Below are positions 34,651-45,069 of a DNA stretch of 64,000 bases, one piece after another; within the stretch, counting starts at the first letter, position 1; every line of letters begins with the position of its first letter. The position numbers and the translations under genes were made by a program. Origin of the DNA: Acanthosepion esculentum (Eukaryota; Mollusca; Cephalopoda; Sepiida; Sepiidae); contig OZ038517.1 in NCBI GenBank assembly GCA_964036315.1, positions 14,422,513 to 14,486,512 on the forward strand. Reading direction: 5' to 3'. The notes under the pieces were generated by a model. It worked only from the letters and a program-made list of their open reading frames with translations. It had not been told where the DNA came from and searched no databases.

Positions 34651-35505
34651 CAGCACAGATGCTAGGAACCCATATTTCGTTACTATAATCAACAGAACGC
34701 TCATTAGGCACGGTGGAATAATTGATAACGGCCCAGATTAAGGGAATCGAAGCGCCAAGTTCAAATTGTGCACACAACTGCATGTTTGTCCTCGATTGTA
34801 TCTGAAGAGCGAGGATCGAAAATTCTTTAGTTTCTTGGTATTTTTTGTGGATATTGTTTTGATTCAACTCTTCATGGTTATTTTTTATTATCTTTGTTCT
34901 TCTTCTCTTTGATTTTTATGGTTATTTTTCTTACCATATATGCCGGCGTACAAAGCAACTAGGCGAATAAGACGACCCTCCTTCCAATTCCTTTGCTTTC
35001 TTTTCAGCTGACGTAGGAGATCAATTTTTAATTTTCCACAATGAATCTATATAACAAACTGGGCCCCTTACCCTGTTAACTTTTTATAAAATAAAACTAA
35101 AAAGTCTGAATGTAAAACAAATACTTGTGTATATGCTGGCGTATAAGACGAACCGCTCCATGAATTTTCAATTCAAAAATGTAGGTTTCGGGCTATATTC
35201 GACGTACAGAACTTCTCCAAATCGTCTTTTAAAATGTAATGAATTTATTAAATAAATTCAGTAAGCATATAGTTTCTTTTCACTCAACAAATTCTAATGA
35301 AAAAGATGGTGGAAGGATACGGTAGCTGGAATGACTTTTCCCTGCTAACCATCCACACCCCTCAAGTGCAATCTTTAAAACGGCTTGTTGAGATACACCT
35401 CAAGTTGTGTTTTTTGTTCAACATCATCATAAAAAGGAGGCAAGCCTGGGGTTACCCGACTGTCAAAAATCTCCCACGCCAACAGCATACTATAAACCAC
35501 CGGAT
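34651..35505. other. nothing recognised
   Basis: AT-rich; contains two TATGCCGGCGTA/TATGCTGGCGTA-type motifs about 190 bp apart. No gene evident. Confidence 0.45.
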
Positions 35506-35508
35506 TTA

Positions 35509-35690
35509 ACCCTAGAACATTAACCATCAATTAAAGTTACACCACTACTAACCATGGGTTATATCATACCCGATTTTGAAAATATCAACAAAAATAAATA
35601 TAAATCTTGATTTGAAATATTTTACATGCAGGCAATTCAAACTTTGTATTTTGAGTTAACATTAAAAGGAACTGAAAAACATTATTTAGT
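35509..35690 (+). repeat. direct repeat, copy 1 (copy 2 at 37129-37313)
   Basis: About 182 bp sharing ACCATCAATTAAAGTTACA, CATACCCGATTTTGAAAATA, TACATGCAGGCAATTCAAAC and AACTGAAAAACATTATTTAG with 37129-37313, with only a few differences. Confidence 0.88.
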
Positions 35691-35883
35691 TCCTCAAGTA
35701 TATAGAATAGATGTATTCACCTGTTGTCCAGTTCACTCCCTGCACTAGTCTTTGGAGCAGGTGTCGTGGTTTATTACTTGTTTCCTATTTAGGATTGAGT
35801 TTCTGGTTTCTTCTAAAATATTTTTCATTCTCTCTCAGCTGTAGTAGAATTACCGCCTTCCTTGAGGCGAACAGATTTAAAAT

Positions 35884-35884
<1 letters not shown>

Positions 35885-35918
<34 letters not shown>

Positions 35919-36049
35919 AAATATAGTCTTAAAGTGTGGTATATTTATGGGATAAAGTGCTCAATATCAGAGATAGAGCGTGTGTAAATATAAAAGTGGA
36001 CATGAAAGTCAGCACTTAGAGGCGACAGTCTGTGCTGACTTCCATGTCC

Positions 36050-36098
<49 letters not shown>
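35885..36098 (+). repeat. (TA)n, family D copy 2 with hairpin, (TA)n
   Basis: The family D text (as at 21702) ends in a hairpin, GGACATGAAAGTCAGCAC and GTGCTGACTTCCATGTCC, arms 18 bp with one mismatch, followed by more (TA)n. Confidence 0.85.
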
Positions 36099-36196
36099 AC
36101 GAAACGGCCGTCCAGTGCTTTCTGCATTCTGTTGAGGTTTCTTTCAGACTCAATGACTTACTTAATTATAATTATCAAATCCTCCTTACAATTTCT

Positions 36197-36199
<3 letters not shown>

Positions 36200-36238
<39 letters not shown>

Positions 36239-36410
36239 CCACATATAGGGTATTACAAAATAACTTTTTATTCTTTGTTCCCTGCTTATGATCGGGTTTC
36301 TGGATCCTTCTAAAGTATTTTTTCATTCTTTTTCCCTCTCAGTAGCCCCCCACAAATCTTAGTGGCATTATCATCATGCTTGAAGTGAATATATATATAT
36401 ATATATATAT
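36200..36410 (+). repeat. (TA)n and LINE-tail-like repeat
   Basis: After (TA)n comes TTTGTTCCCTGCTTATGATC, CTTCTAAAGTATTTTTTCA, CTTAGTGGCATTATC and GCTTGAAGTGAATATA. The same series recurs at 35772-35890 and 36665-36790. It resembles the 3' UTR of LINEs in this window (CTTAGTGGC...TTGCTTGGRGYGAA). Confidence 0.6.
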
Positions 36411-36413
36411 AGT

Positions 36414-36552
36414 CATCCACAGACAGACTGTTTCGCTGTATCACGGCTCATCAGTGTGGCTAGACGTCCAGTTGCCTCTAGCTAGGATTGAAACCTGACT
36501 GAATTGGCGTCAGTTGGGGATTCTACCCCTAAGCCGTTGGCGCCCGACAGGG
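36414..36552 (-). mobile_element. tRNA-headed SINE (family D2) with hammerhead tail
   Basis: On the minus strand the head has A-box-like GGCTTAGGGGTAGAATCCCC and B-box-like GGTTTCAATCC. A short body ACTGGACGTCTAGCC leads into the hammerhead-like motif. The GGCTAGACGTCC part is also recognisable in the 125-bp repeat at 62.6 kb. Confidence 0.68.
36418..36460 (-). ncRNA. hammerhead-like motif with canonical core
   Basis: Minus strand: ACA, CTGATGA, stem II GCCG/CAGC (3 of 4 pairs) with a 5-nt loop, GAAA, stem III AC/GT with a 1-nt loop, then C and TGT. This gives CUGAUGAG...CGAAAC and a GUC cleavage triplet. ACA/TGT forms a 3-bp stem I. Stems are short, as reported for small hammerheads of Penelope-like elements and retrozymes, which often act as dimers. 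Confidence 0.5.
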
Positions 36553-36659
36553 ATGAAGGTGAATTCAAGCGTATTTATTTATAGATAAACACACAGTGAC
36601 TGAGAGAATTCGATTCGATTTACTGAAGAGTATATAAAGTGTGTGTGTGTGTGTGTGGG

Positions 36660-36860
36660 GGGGGTATTAAAATGACTTTTTATACTTTGTTCCCTGTTGA
36701 GCATTGAGTTTCTGGTTCCTTCTAAAATATTTTCCCATTCTCTTTCACTCCCATTATCACCTTGCTTGGGGCGAATCGATTAAAAATTATATGATATTAC
36801 AAAATAACTTTTATTATTTGGTATCCCCTCGCATCTTAGTGGCCTTTTCTTGCTGTAAAT
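36660..36860 (+). repeat. LINE-tail-like repeats, two more copies
   Basis: TTTGTTCCCTGTTGAGCATT, CTTCTAAAATATTTTCCCA and TTGCTTGGGGCGAATCGATT; then ATCCCCTCGCATCTTAGTGG. They match the repeat at 36235. Confidence 0.6.
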
Positions 36861-37128
36861 TGATTAAAATTTATATATATAAAATATTGTCAACCATTAT
36901 TAACTAGAATTTTTTTTGCAACCCGCTGACGCATGTGGAAATCCTCATTTCATTGTTGAATTTATCAGTAACATTTTTTTGTCGTGATTTACAAACCCGA
37001 CATTTTGTTCAATTTCGCAAACCACTCAATGAAATATAAAAACTTAAAGAAAAAGACAGGTAGAAAAAAAACAACATTGCATTTTTATTAAATAATTATT
37101 TGTTATTTTAATCATTAAACTGTTTTTT

Positions 37129-37313
37129 AACCCTAGAACACTAACCATCAATTAAAGTTACATCACTACTAACCTTGTGTATATCATACCCGATTTTGAA
37201 AATATAAAAAAAAAATATTAAATATAAATCTTTATTTGAAATATTTTACATGCAGGCAATTCAAACTTTGTATTTTGAGTTAACATTAAAAGGAACTGAA
37301 AAACATTATTTAG
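37129..37313 (+). repeat. direct repeat, copy 2
   Basis: Near-identical to 35509-35690, 1.6 kb apart in the same orientation. Confidence 0.88.
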
Positions 37314-38800
37314 ATAAGAAAATCAGGTACTGAAAATTGTAATGAAAAATAGGAAAATTTGCGATGGGTACTATATACCGATGTTTAGTGTTCAAGGGTT
37401 AAGGTTCACATTTTTATACCTAGAGTATAAGACAGTCCCTTTTGGTAGGGAGGTTAAAAGGTCGCCTTGTACACCGACATATAAAAAATGTCCGTTTTGA
37501 TAACATTAATGTCAGTGTCTTTTTAATGTATATATATGTTGACAGCACATAATTATTAAGTTTTAACTCGACGCCTTGCAGTGACCATCAGAAAAAAACC
37601 TATACATGTGCTGGTAACCAAATAAAACACGCCCGTCTAGGTTTTGAATATCATAGCAGCTGGGACAACACTTCAGTGAAAGTGGATTATGTTTGGTGCA
37701 ATCAATGTTGCTGGTTCGTTGCTTTCATTGAAATTTGTGATTTTTAGTGGATTTTGTTGGTTGCATAATAGAAATAACAGGCTGTGGTTTTATTGATCAG
37801 AGGGCGAAATTTTAATCATATTGTTTATTCAGCATCGTGTAACCTTGCTGAAAAAAATAAACGTGTCAACAGAAGAAACAACGGTGTTGAAAAATTATCA
37901 ACAATTAAAGGTGAAATGTAAAAACTTCACAATAGCTACGGGGCTGTTTTGTCCCATTCGTTTCTTTTCTACCCTTGAAGCACTGAGAGATGTCTTCTTC
38001 TTAAGAAATGACGGTGACACTAACCCCTTAGCAGTTAATAACTTCTACAGCACATTTTTTTTTTCTCTAATGCACAATGAAAGGAGAAGCTGCCGGTTCT
38101 CCCGAGGCAAATGCCCGGAAGATCTCTGGGTAACGATCTCAAATTATCATTTCTGAGCATGCGTACTCAGTTTGTATTACACTTTGGCCAGAAAATAGCT
38201 ATGATTAATTAGCTTCTCAAACAAAAAGCATCCTGTTATATAATGCCATAAAGTGCTTTTCAATTTTGCTTTGGATTTCTAAGCTCACAGAATTTTATGT
38301 GAAATTGACATGAATATACCTGATAAGTTAATAAACAAACCCAAAAGTTATCGAAAATCCTATGCATTTTTGGCAAAGTCGTTAGTCATGTCATGCCAAC
38401 TCCCTTGGGGTTATGGGGTTGGGCTGGGGGGGTCATTTATACTGAATCTTACTTAGTTTAATTTGAGTTCTAACTCTTCCGAAGCCCTCCTTATATATAT
38501 AAATATATATAATATACATATAATATACATTATATATATGTATATCTTATAGATTTAAATTAATATTTTTAGACGTTTTTTCTGACTAACCACTCTCCCA
38601 TAGTTTTCTCCTAATATCTCTACTCCTTCGCTCAGAATTATTAAGTATCTCAATACCTCAAGTCATTAACCACCATTCATGCTCTAGTGTGGCTCAATAT
38701 GCAAATACAGGTCTTCCTATGGTCGTCATCTGAAGAGTTGTTAAAACTGCTTAAAATATCTGATTGTGTCATCTTTCGTTTCACCCCCTCCTGGAAAATT
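37314..38800. other. 1.5 kb, no gene; one G-rich run
   Basis: A 111-codon frame at 37821-38156 has no recognisable family and uneven composition. I do not call it. At 38407-38432 four G-runs (GGGG, GGGG, GGG, GGGGGGG) within 26 bp could form a G-quadruplex. Confidence 0.5.
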
Positions 38801-38842
38801 ATATATATATATATACATATATATATATTTATTACAGCAAAA

Positions 38843-39028
38843 AAACAAAAATTACCTCAACATAGAGATAGTCTATTTCAAGCTATTTCTGTGTGTGGTT
38901 ATCGTTAGCCCCTAAGACTTAGGGGCTAATGATAGCCGTGCACATCATCAGCCCCGGAGCCCCTAAGTCACACACAGAACAGCTTGAAATAGACTATCTT
39001 TATGTTGAGGTAATTTTTGTTTTTTTGT
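38843..39028. mobile_element. foldback element with nested palindrome
   Basis: Arms of about 54-58 bp (ATTACCTCAACAT, GATAGTCTATTTCAAGCT and GTGTGTG on the left; complements on the right). In the loop, 38906-38928 is a perfect palindrome with 11-bp arms (TAGCCCCTAAG and CTTAGGGGCTA) and one central base. Confidence 0.85.
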
Positions 39029-39173
39029 TGTAAAACATACATACACTCCGTTAGAATAAAAACATCAAACTCTCTGTGTATCAGATTTAATAATTAGTAT
39101 TACTAGGATCTACCAGAATTATATACTACGGATCGATTACCTGTACTATATATATATATATAAAAAATTCTAA

Positions 39174-42100
39174 ACAGTCACCCATCTAGGTACTTACTAG
39201 GCTTGGCATTGCTTAACTTCAGTGATCATACAAGAACCAGTGTTTCAATGTGATATGGCCATAAGCTCATTACACCACTTGTACATCGAAGCTGACAGCA
39301 TCTGGTATTCCCGAGTGGTCACCCATCTAGGTACTGAACAGGCTCAATGTTGCTTAACTGTGATGATCATACAAGAACCAGTGTTTCAATGTGATATGGC
39401 CATAAGCTCATTACACCACTTGTACATCGAAGCTTACAGCATCTGGTATTCCCGAGTGGTCACCCATCTAGGTACTGAACAGGCTCAATGTTGCTTAACT
39501 GTGATGATCATACAAGAACCAGTGTTTGAATGTGATATGGCCATAAGCTCATTACACCACTTGTACATCGAAGCTGACAGCATCTGGTATTCCCGAGTGG
39601 TCACCCATCTAGGTACTGAACAGGCTCAATGTTGCTTAACTGTGATGATCATACAAGAACCAGTGTTTCAATGTGATATGGCCATAAGCTCATTACACCA
39701 CTTGTACATCGAAGCTGACAGCATCTGGTATTCCCGAGTGGTCACCCATCTAGGTACTGAACAGGCTCAATGTTGCTTAACTGTGATGATCATACAAGAA
39801 CCAGTGTTTCAATGTGATATGGCCATAAGCTCATTACACCACTTGTACATCGAAGCTGACAGCATCTGGTATTCCCGAGTGGTCACCCATCTAGGTACTG
39901 AACAGGCTCAATGTTGCTTAACTGTGATGATCATACAAGAACCAGTGTTTCAATGTGATATGGCCATAAGCACATTACACCACTTGTACATCGAAGCTGA
40001 CAGCATCTGGTATTCCCGAGTGGTCACCCATCTAGGTACTGAACAGGCTCAATGTTGCTTAACTGTGATGATCATACAAGAACCAGTGTTTGAATGTGAT
40101 ATGGCCATAAGCTCATTACACCACTTGTACATCGAAGCTGACAGCATCTGGTATTCCCGAGTGGTCACCCATCTAGGTACTGAACAGGCTCAATGTTGCT
40201 TAACTGTGATGATCATACAAGAACCAGTGTTTGAATGTGATATGGCCATAAGCTCATTACACCACTTGTACATCGAAGCTTACAGCATCTGGTATTCCCG
40301 AGTGGTCACCCATCTAGGTACTGAACAGGCTCAATGTTGCTTAACTGTGATGATCATACAAGAACCAGTGTTTCAATGTGATATGGCCATAAGCTCATTA
40401 CACCACTTGTACATCGAAGCTTACAGCATCTGGTATTCCCGAGTGGTCACCCATCTAGGTACTGAACAGGCTCAATGTTGCTTAACTGTGATGATCATAC
40501 AAGAACCAGTGTTTCAATGTGATATGGCCATAAGCTCATTACACCACTTGTACATCGAAGCTTACAGCATCTGGTATTCCCGAGTGGTCACCCATCTAGG
40601 TACTGAACAGGCTCAATGTTGCTTAACTGTGATGATCATACAAGAACCAGTGTTTCAATGTGATATGGCCATAAGCCCATTACACCACTTGTACATCGAA
40701 GCTGACAGCATCTGGTATTCCCGAGTGGTCACCCATCTAGGTACTGAACAGGCTCAATGTTGCTTAACTGTGATGATCATACAAGAACCAGTGTTTCAAT
40801 GTGATATGGCCATAAGCTCATTACACCACTTGTACATCGAAGCTGACAGCATCTGGTATTCCCGAGTGGTCACCCATCTAGGTACTGAACAGGCTCAATG
40901 TTGCTTAACTGTGATGATCATACAAGAACCAGTGTTTGAATGTGATATGGCCATAAGCTCATTACACCACTTGTACATCGAAGCTGACAGCATCTGGTAT
41001 TCCCGAGTGGTCACCCATCTAGGTACTGAACAGGCTCAATGTTGCTTAACTGTGATGATCATACAAGAACCAGTGTTTCAATGTGATATGGCCATAAGCT
41101 CATTACACCACTTGTACATCGAAGCTGACAGCATCTGGTATTCCCGAGTGGTCACCCATCTAGGTACTGAACAGGCTCAATGTTGCTTAACTGTGATGAT
41201 CATACAAGAACCAGTGTTTCAATGTGATATGGCCATAAGCTCATTACACCACTTGTACATCGAAGCTGACAGCATCTGGTATTCCCGAGTGGTCACCCAT
41301 CTAGGTACTGAACAGGCTCAATGTTGCTTAACTGTGATGATCATACAAGAACCAGTGTTTGAATGTGATATGGCCATAAGCTCATTACACCACTTGTACA
41401 TCGAAGCTGACAGCATCTGGTATTCCCGAGTGGTCACCCATCTAGGTACTGAACAGGCTCAATGTTGCTTAACTGTGATGATCATACAAGAACCAGTGTT
41501 TCAATGTGATATGGCCATAAGCTCATTACACCACTTGTACATCGAAGCTGACAGCATCTGGTATTCCCGAGTGGTCACCCATCTAGGTACTGAACAGGCT
41601 CAATGTTGCTTAACTGTGATGATCATACAAGAACCAGTGTTTGAATGTGATATGGCCATAAGCTCATTACACCACTTGTACATCGAAGCTGACAGCATCT
41701 GGTATTCCCGAGTGGTCACCCATCTAGGTACTGAACAGGCTCAATGTTGCTTAACTGTGATGATCGTACAAGAACCAGTGTTTGAATGTGATATGGCCAT
41801 AAGCTCATTACACCACTTGTACATCGAAGCTGACAGCATCTGGTATTCCCGAGTGGTCACCCATCTAGGTACTGAACAGGCTCAATGTTGCTTAACTGTG
41901 ATGATCATACAAGAACCAGTGTTTCAATGTGATATGGCCATAAGCTCATTACACCACTTGTACATCGAAGCTTACAGCATCTGGTATTCCCGAGTGGTCA
42001 CCCATCTAGGTACTGAACAGGCTCAATGTTGCTTAACTGTGATGATCATACAAGAACCAGTGTTTCAATGTGATATGGCCATAAGCTCATTACACCACTT

Positions 42101-42235
42101 GTACATCGAAGCTGACAGCATCTGGTATTCCCGAGTGGTCACCCATCTAGGTACTGAGTACGCTTCACTTTGCTTAACTTTGGTGATTGTATGAGAACTG
42201 GTGTTTCAATGTGAAATGGTCGTAAGCCCTCTGCC
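39174..42235 (-). repeat. tandem array of 5S rRNA-derived units, 141 bp
   Basis: The minus strand of each 141-bp unit is a recognisable 5S rRNA sequence: GCTTATGGCCATATCAC, a GATCAT block, AGTTAAGCAACATTGAGCC (box A region), CAGTACCTAGATGGGTGACC and GGGAATACCAG (box C region), CTGT, then an about 22-bp spacer with no T-run terminator. There are 22 copies, about 21 of them full. Internal units are nearly identical and differ mainly at two sites (CAA/GAA, GAC/TAC on the plus strand). Many differences from a normal animal 5S are C-to-T or G-to-A at CpG positions, so these look like pseudogene-derived satellite, not working 5S genes. The 990-codon plus-strand frame is an artefact of a stop-free unit divisible by three. 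Confidence 0.9.
42120..42235 (-). pseudogene. edge 5S rRNA-like unit, more canonical 5' end
   Basis: The rightmost unit reads GCTTACGACCATTTCAC, CACCAGTTCTC, AATCACCAAAGTTAAGCAA and CAGTACCTAGATGGGTGACC. Its 5' half is closer to a standard animal 5S (TCTACGACCAT, GATCACCGAAGTTAAGCAA) than the internal units. It may be the ancestor or an older diverged edge copy. Confidence 0.7.
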
Positions 42236-42738
42236 TGGAGGAGAAACTATGAATTACGTCATTTCAGAATGTGAATCAGCTGATGAATAAAAGGAATGAA
42301 AATATTTTGTCACAATACTTTTTTAAAAAAATGTCAGGAATGCAATTAAAAAAAAAACCAGACCTCCATTTTGAAAAATCACTGAGCATGAAACAACACC
42401 GTAAATTGAGAATTAAAGGAAAAATAGTTATTTATGAGCTTAAAAAAAAAGCACTTTTGAAAGAATTTAACATAGAACACGTTTATGTAAGTCAATGAAT
42501 ATACAAATATTATATACATATATTTATTGAAAATATTTAATACAGAGTAGTGTGGTCTTATTTACAATGATTAACAAAGAAACAAGTATAACAAAAAAAT
42601 AAAAAATGTGGTCAACTGAACAACCATTTTGAGCAAACAATTTCCGATAACTCACACGCAGAGTGGACACACGTATCCATGCACTCAAGACGAAAACATA
42701 TAGACAAAATTCTACATTGAAAATGAAAAAGGTATGCG

Positions 42739-42775
<37 letters not shown>

Positions 42776-43279
42776 TCTTTTTTAATTCGGAAACAGAAGT
42801 AAGGAGTTTGCCTTTCATGTGAAAAAGGATTTTAAAGAACAGAAGTTTTCAAGAAATAATTAGCCTTCCTTGGAAAATCACACGCATTCACGGATTCGTA
42901 ATTGACGATGACAGTATATGTCTAGAAAACCGGAAGTCAAAATGGCAACAAGCAAAAGAAAAGAGGAAAAACAAATAAGTTGTTAAGGAGTGAGTGTAGA
43001 AAGCGAAAGAAAAAAAACAAAAAACGATGAACAAATAATCACATTCTACACATACGCACACGGGCACATGTATGCACGCATGCAAACACACATACACTAT
43101 GAAAAAAAAAATACTTGCACCAATGAAAAGTGCATAAAAAAAAGACAAATCAATTAGTATAAGCAGTCAATTGCTGATACCCCCTGACGAGTGGACGGAG
43201 TGATTTCAGTCTACGAAACTATGGAGTCAGGGTGCTGAAGGTAACATCAATCAGCTAAGTGACAAACTTTTACTTGTAT

Positions 43280-43280
<1 letters not shown>
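42236..43280. other. no gene; one (GA)n
   Basis: A-rich sequence with a short (GA)n at about 42740-42770. Frames of 65-86 codons lack any family signature. Confidence 0.45.
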
Positions 43281-43402
<122 letters not shown>

Positions 43403-43461
43403 TTTAATATATTTATTGCTTATATGTTATTTTTATAGATACAAATATTTATGTAAATGCT

Positions 43462-43684
43462 GTTTGTAATAAACAGTATTAACTACATTTACTGGCCTGA
43501 ATGTCCGAGAAATTTTATAGAAAATATGTGTCCTCCGACAGGAACCGAACCTGCATTCTACACGGAACCATCATACCTGACGTGCTATACCATTTAGCTG
43601 CAGAGGAAGCATCTTGTTAGCAAGGTCAAATTACTGCTTTTAAAATTCAGGCCAGTAAATGTTGTTAATACTGTTTATTATAAA
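43462..43684. mobile_element. foldback with 40-bp arms around a tRNA-like gene
   Basis: Left arm 43462-43502 and right arm 43645-43684 are reverse complements with about two mismatches (TAATAAACAGTATTAAC and CATTTACTGGCCTGAAT and complements). The 142-bp interior carries the tRNA-like sequence on the minus strand. Confidence 0.85.
43531..43607 (-). tRNA. tRNA-like gene, aberrant anticodon arm
   Basis: Minus strand, 77 nt. The acceptor stem TCCTCTG/CGGAGGA pairs over all 7 positions (one G-T). D stem GCTA/TAGC encloses AATGGTA. T arm GCAGG-TTCGGTT-CCTGT pairs with one G-T, giving a B box GGTTCGGTTCC. Between D and T arms are 28 nt, about 6 more than a class I tRNA. No standard 5-bp stem with a 7-nt loop forms, so no anticodon can be assigned. 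CCA is not encoded. Probably a tRNA pseudogene or element-borne tRNA relic that may still bind Pol III factors. Confidence 0.6.
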
Positions 43685-43749
43685 CCTAGTGTATATATAC
43701 ATATATATATATAGCAATATATATTGCTACCAGCAAGCAGAAAATTATT

Positions 43750-43792
43750 TTTCTCCTGATGATGGCCATGTTGGCTGAAACTAGTTGAGGAA
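43750..43792 (+). ncRNA. hammerhead-like motif, 6-bp stem I
   Basis: TTTCTC, CTGATGA, stem II GGCC/GGCT around ATGTT, GAAA, stem III AC/GT with a 2-nt loop, T, then GAGGAA. TTTCTC and GAGGAA pair over 6 positions (one G-T). An extra T sits at the base of stem II and stem III is tight, so activity is uncertain. Confidence 0.5.
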
Positions 43793-43881
43793 TCTAAATG
43801 AAATAATAATAAAAATGAAGGAATATTAATATACAACCCAGTGTGTCTGAAGATTTTAATTTTTTATAATTTCTATTGTTT

Positions 43882-43885
<4 letters not shown>

Positions 43886-43916
<31 letters not shown>
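43886..43916 (+). repeat. (TA)n microsatellite
   Basis: About 15 TA units left of the next foldback. Confidence 0.94.
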
Positions 43917-43918
<2 letters not shown>

Positions 43919-43943
43919 ATTATGTGGTACAGGTTCAATTTAT

Positions 43944-44146
43944 ATTACGCGAATCATTCATACGAAAAGCAGATAATGAAGTTAATGATATAAATGGCAA
44001 GAATCACTCTCGCAAACAATTTTTAATAATAAAATACATTAACCTCGAATCAGTTAATGAATGGTATGATCCTTGTTTATAAATTTATAATTCTTGCCAT
44101 TTATATCATTAACTTCATTATCTGCTTTTCGTATGAATGATTCGTG

Positions 44147-44150
<4 letters not shown>
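43944..44150. mobile_element. foldback element, about 62-bp arms
   Basis: Left arm 43944-44005 and right arm 44088-44150 are near-perfect reverse complements (GAATCATTCATACGAAAAGC, AGATAATGAAGTTAATGATA, TAAATGGCAAGAAT). The loop is about 82 bp. (TA)n lies on both outer sides. Small frames across it are artefacts. Confidence 0.88.
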
Positions 44151-44208
<58 letters not shown>

Positions 44209-44245
44209 TGTATTTAGGCAGCAATCCTTCTTTCATGCAAGCTTC

Positions 44246-44692
44246 ATAAAATATGACAGACAAGGTGCTTTTATTAAGTTTTTATATAGTTTCTCATATG
44301 ATCTTAAAATCTTTTCTTTTCAGTAAATAAATTATATAGTTGTATGTATGTATTTATACAAATATAATAGCATCGTCTACATGTAAAAAAAAAAAGGCTA
44401 AAAATAATGGAAGCCTCATTAATAAAAATGAAAAACCTACACTGCATACCAATATACTGATTTGAAAATAAAACATTCTATAATACTAAATGCACACATA
44501 CAACAACCTATTTCCAGTTAACAGTTACTATATTTCATCCTTGAAAATGGCTAAATGTATAGCCGAAGGCACTCAGAAAAATATAACATTTGGACAGTTT
44601 TTGTATAATTTATTTACTGAAAAGAAAAAAATCATGAGATTGAGAAATTATATAAAAAACTTGAAGCACTTTGTCTGTCATATTTAATAAAC
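44246..44692. mobile_element. foldback element, about 92-bp arms
   Basis: 44246-44337 and 44600-44692 are imperfect reverse complements (AAATATGACAGACAA, CTTTTCAGTAAATAAATTAT). (TA)n lies outside at 44150-44197 and 44696-44720. Confidence 0.8.
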
Positions 44693-45069
44693 CTTATATA
44701 TATATATATATATATATATGGAGAGAGAGAGATAGATAGAAAGACAACGTTTTGAATATACATTTTTTTATGGACTGGCAGCTATATGGGTCAGTTTTAT
44801 GGTTAGTTTAACAACATCTCAACCTTGTTGAGATATATTTAATGTTGAATTTAAGTTCTATAGGACAAATATCACAATGAATTCATAGATAGGTGAAGTC
44901 AAAAAGGTATACATAGATCTGGTTTTATGCTAGCGAAAAAAAAAGGCAGGCATAGATTCATGTTTCACGGTTGAATCGAAAAGGGTGAATACAATGCATT
45001 TATTAACTGCTTAGCCATTGATTGCCACTGAACAAAGGAAGCTAGAGGAAAATGAAAAGAAAATCGAGT

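Noticed and set aside
37821..38156. 111-codon frame that looks protein-like
   Set aside because: No motif, no supporting exon structure and AT-rich codons; kept as unsupported.
39222..42194. 990-residue repeat protein with 47-residue units
   Set aside because: The opposite strand is a 5S rRNA-like sequence in every unit; the frame is open only because the 141-bp unit lacks stops.
44535..44570. Hammerhead-like TTGAAAATGGCT...AGCCGAAGG
   Set aside because: Stem is good but both core strands deviate from CUGANGA and GAAA.
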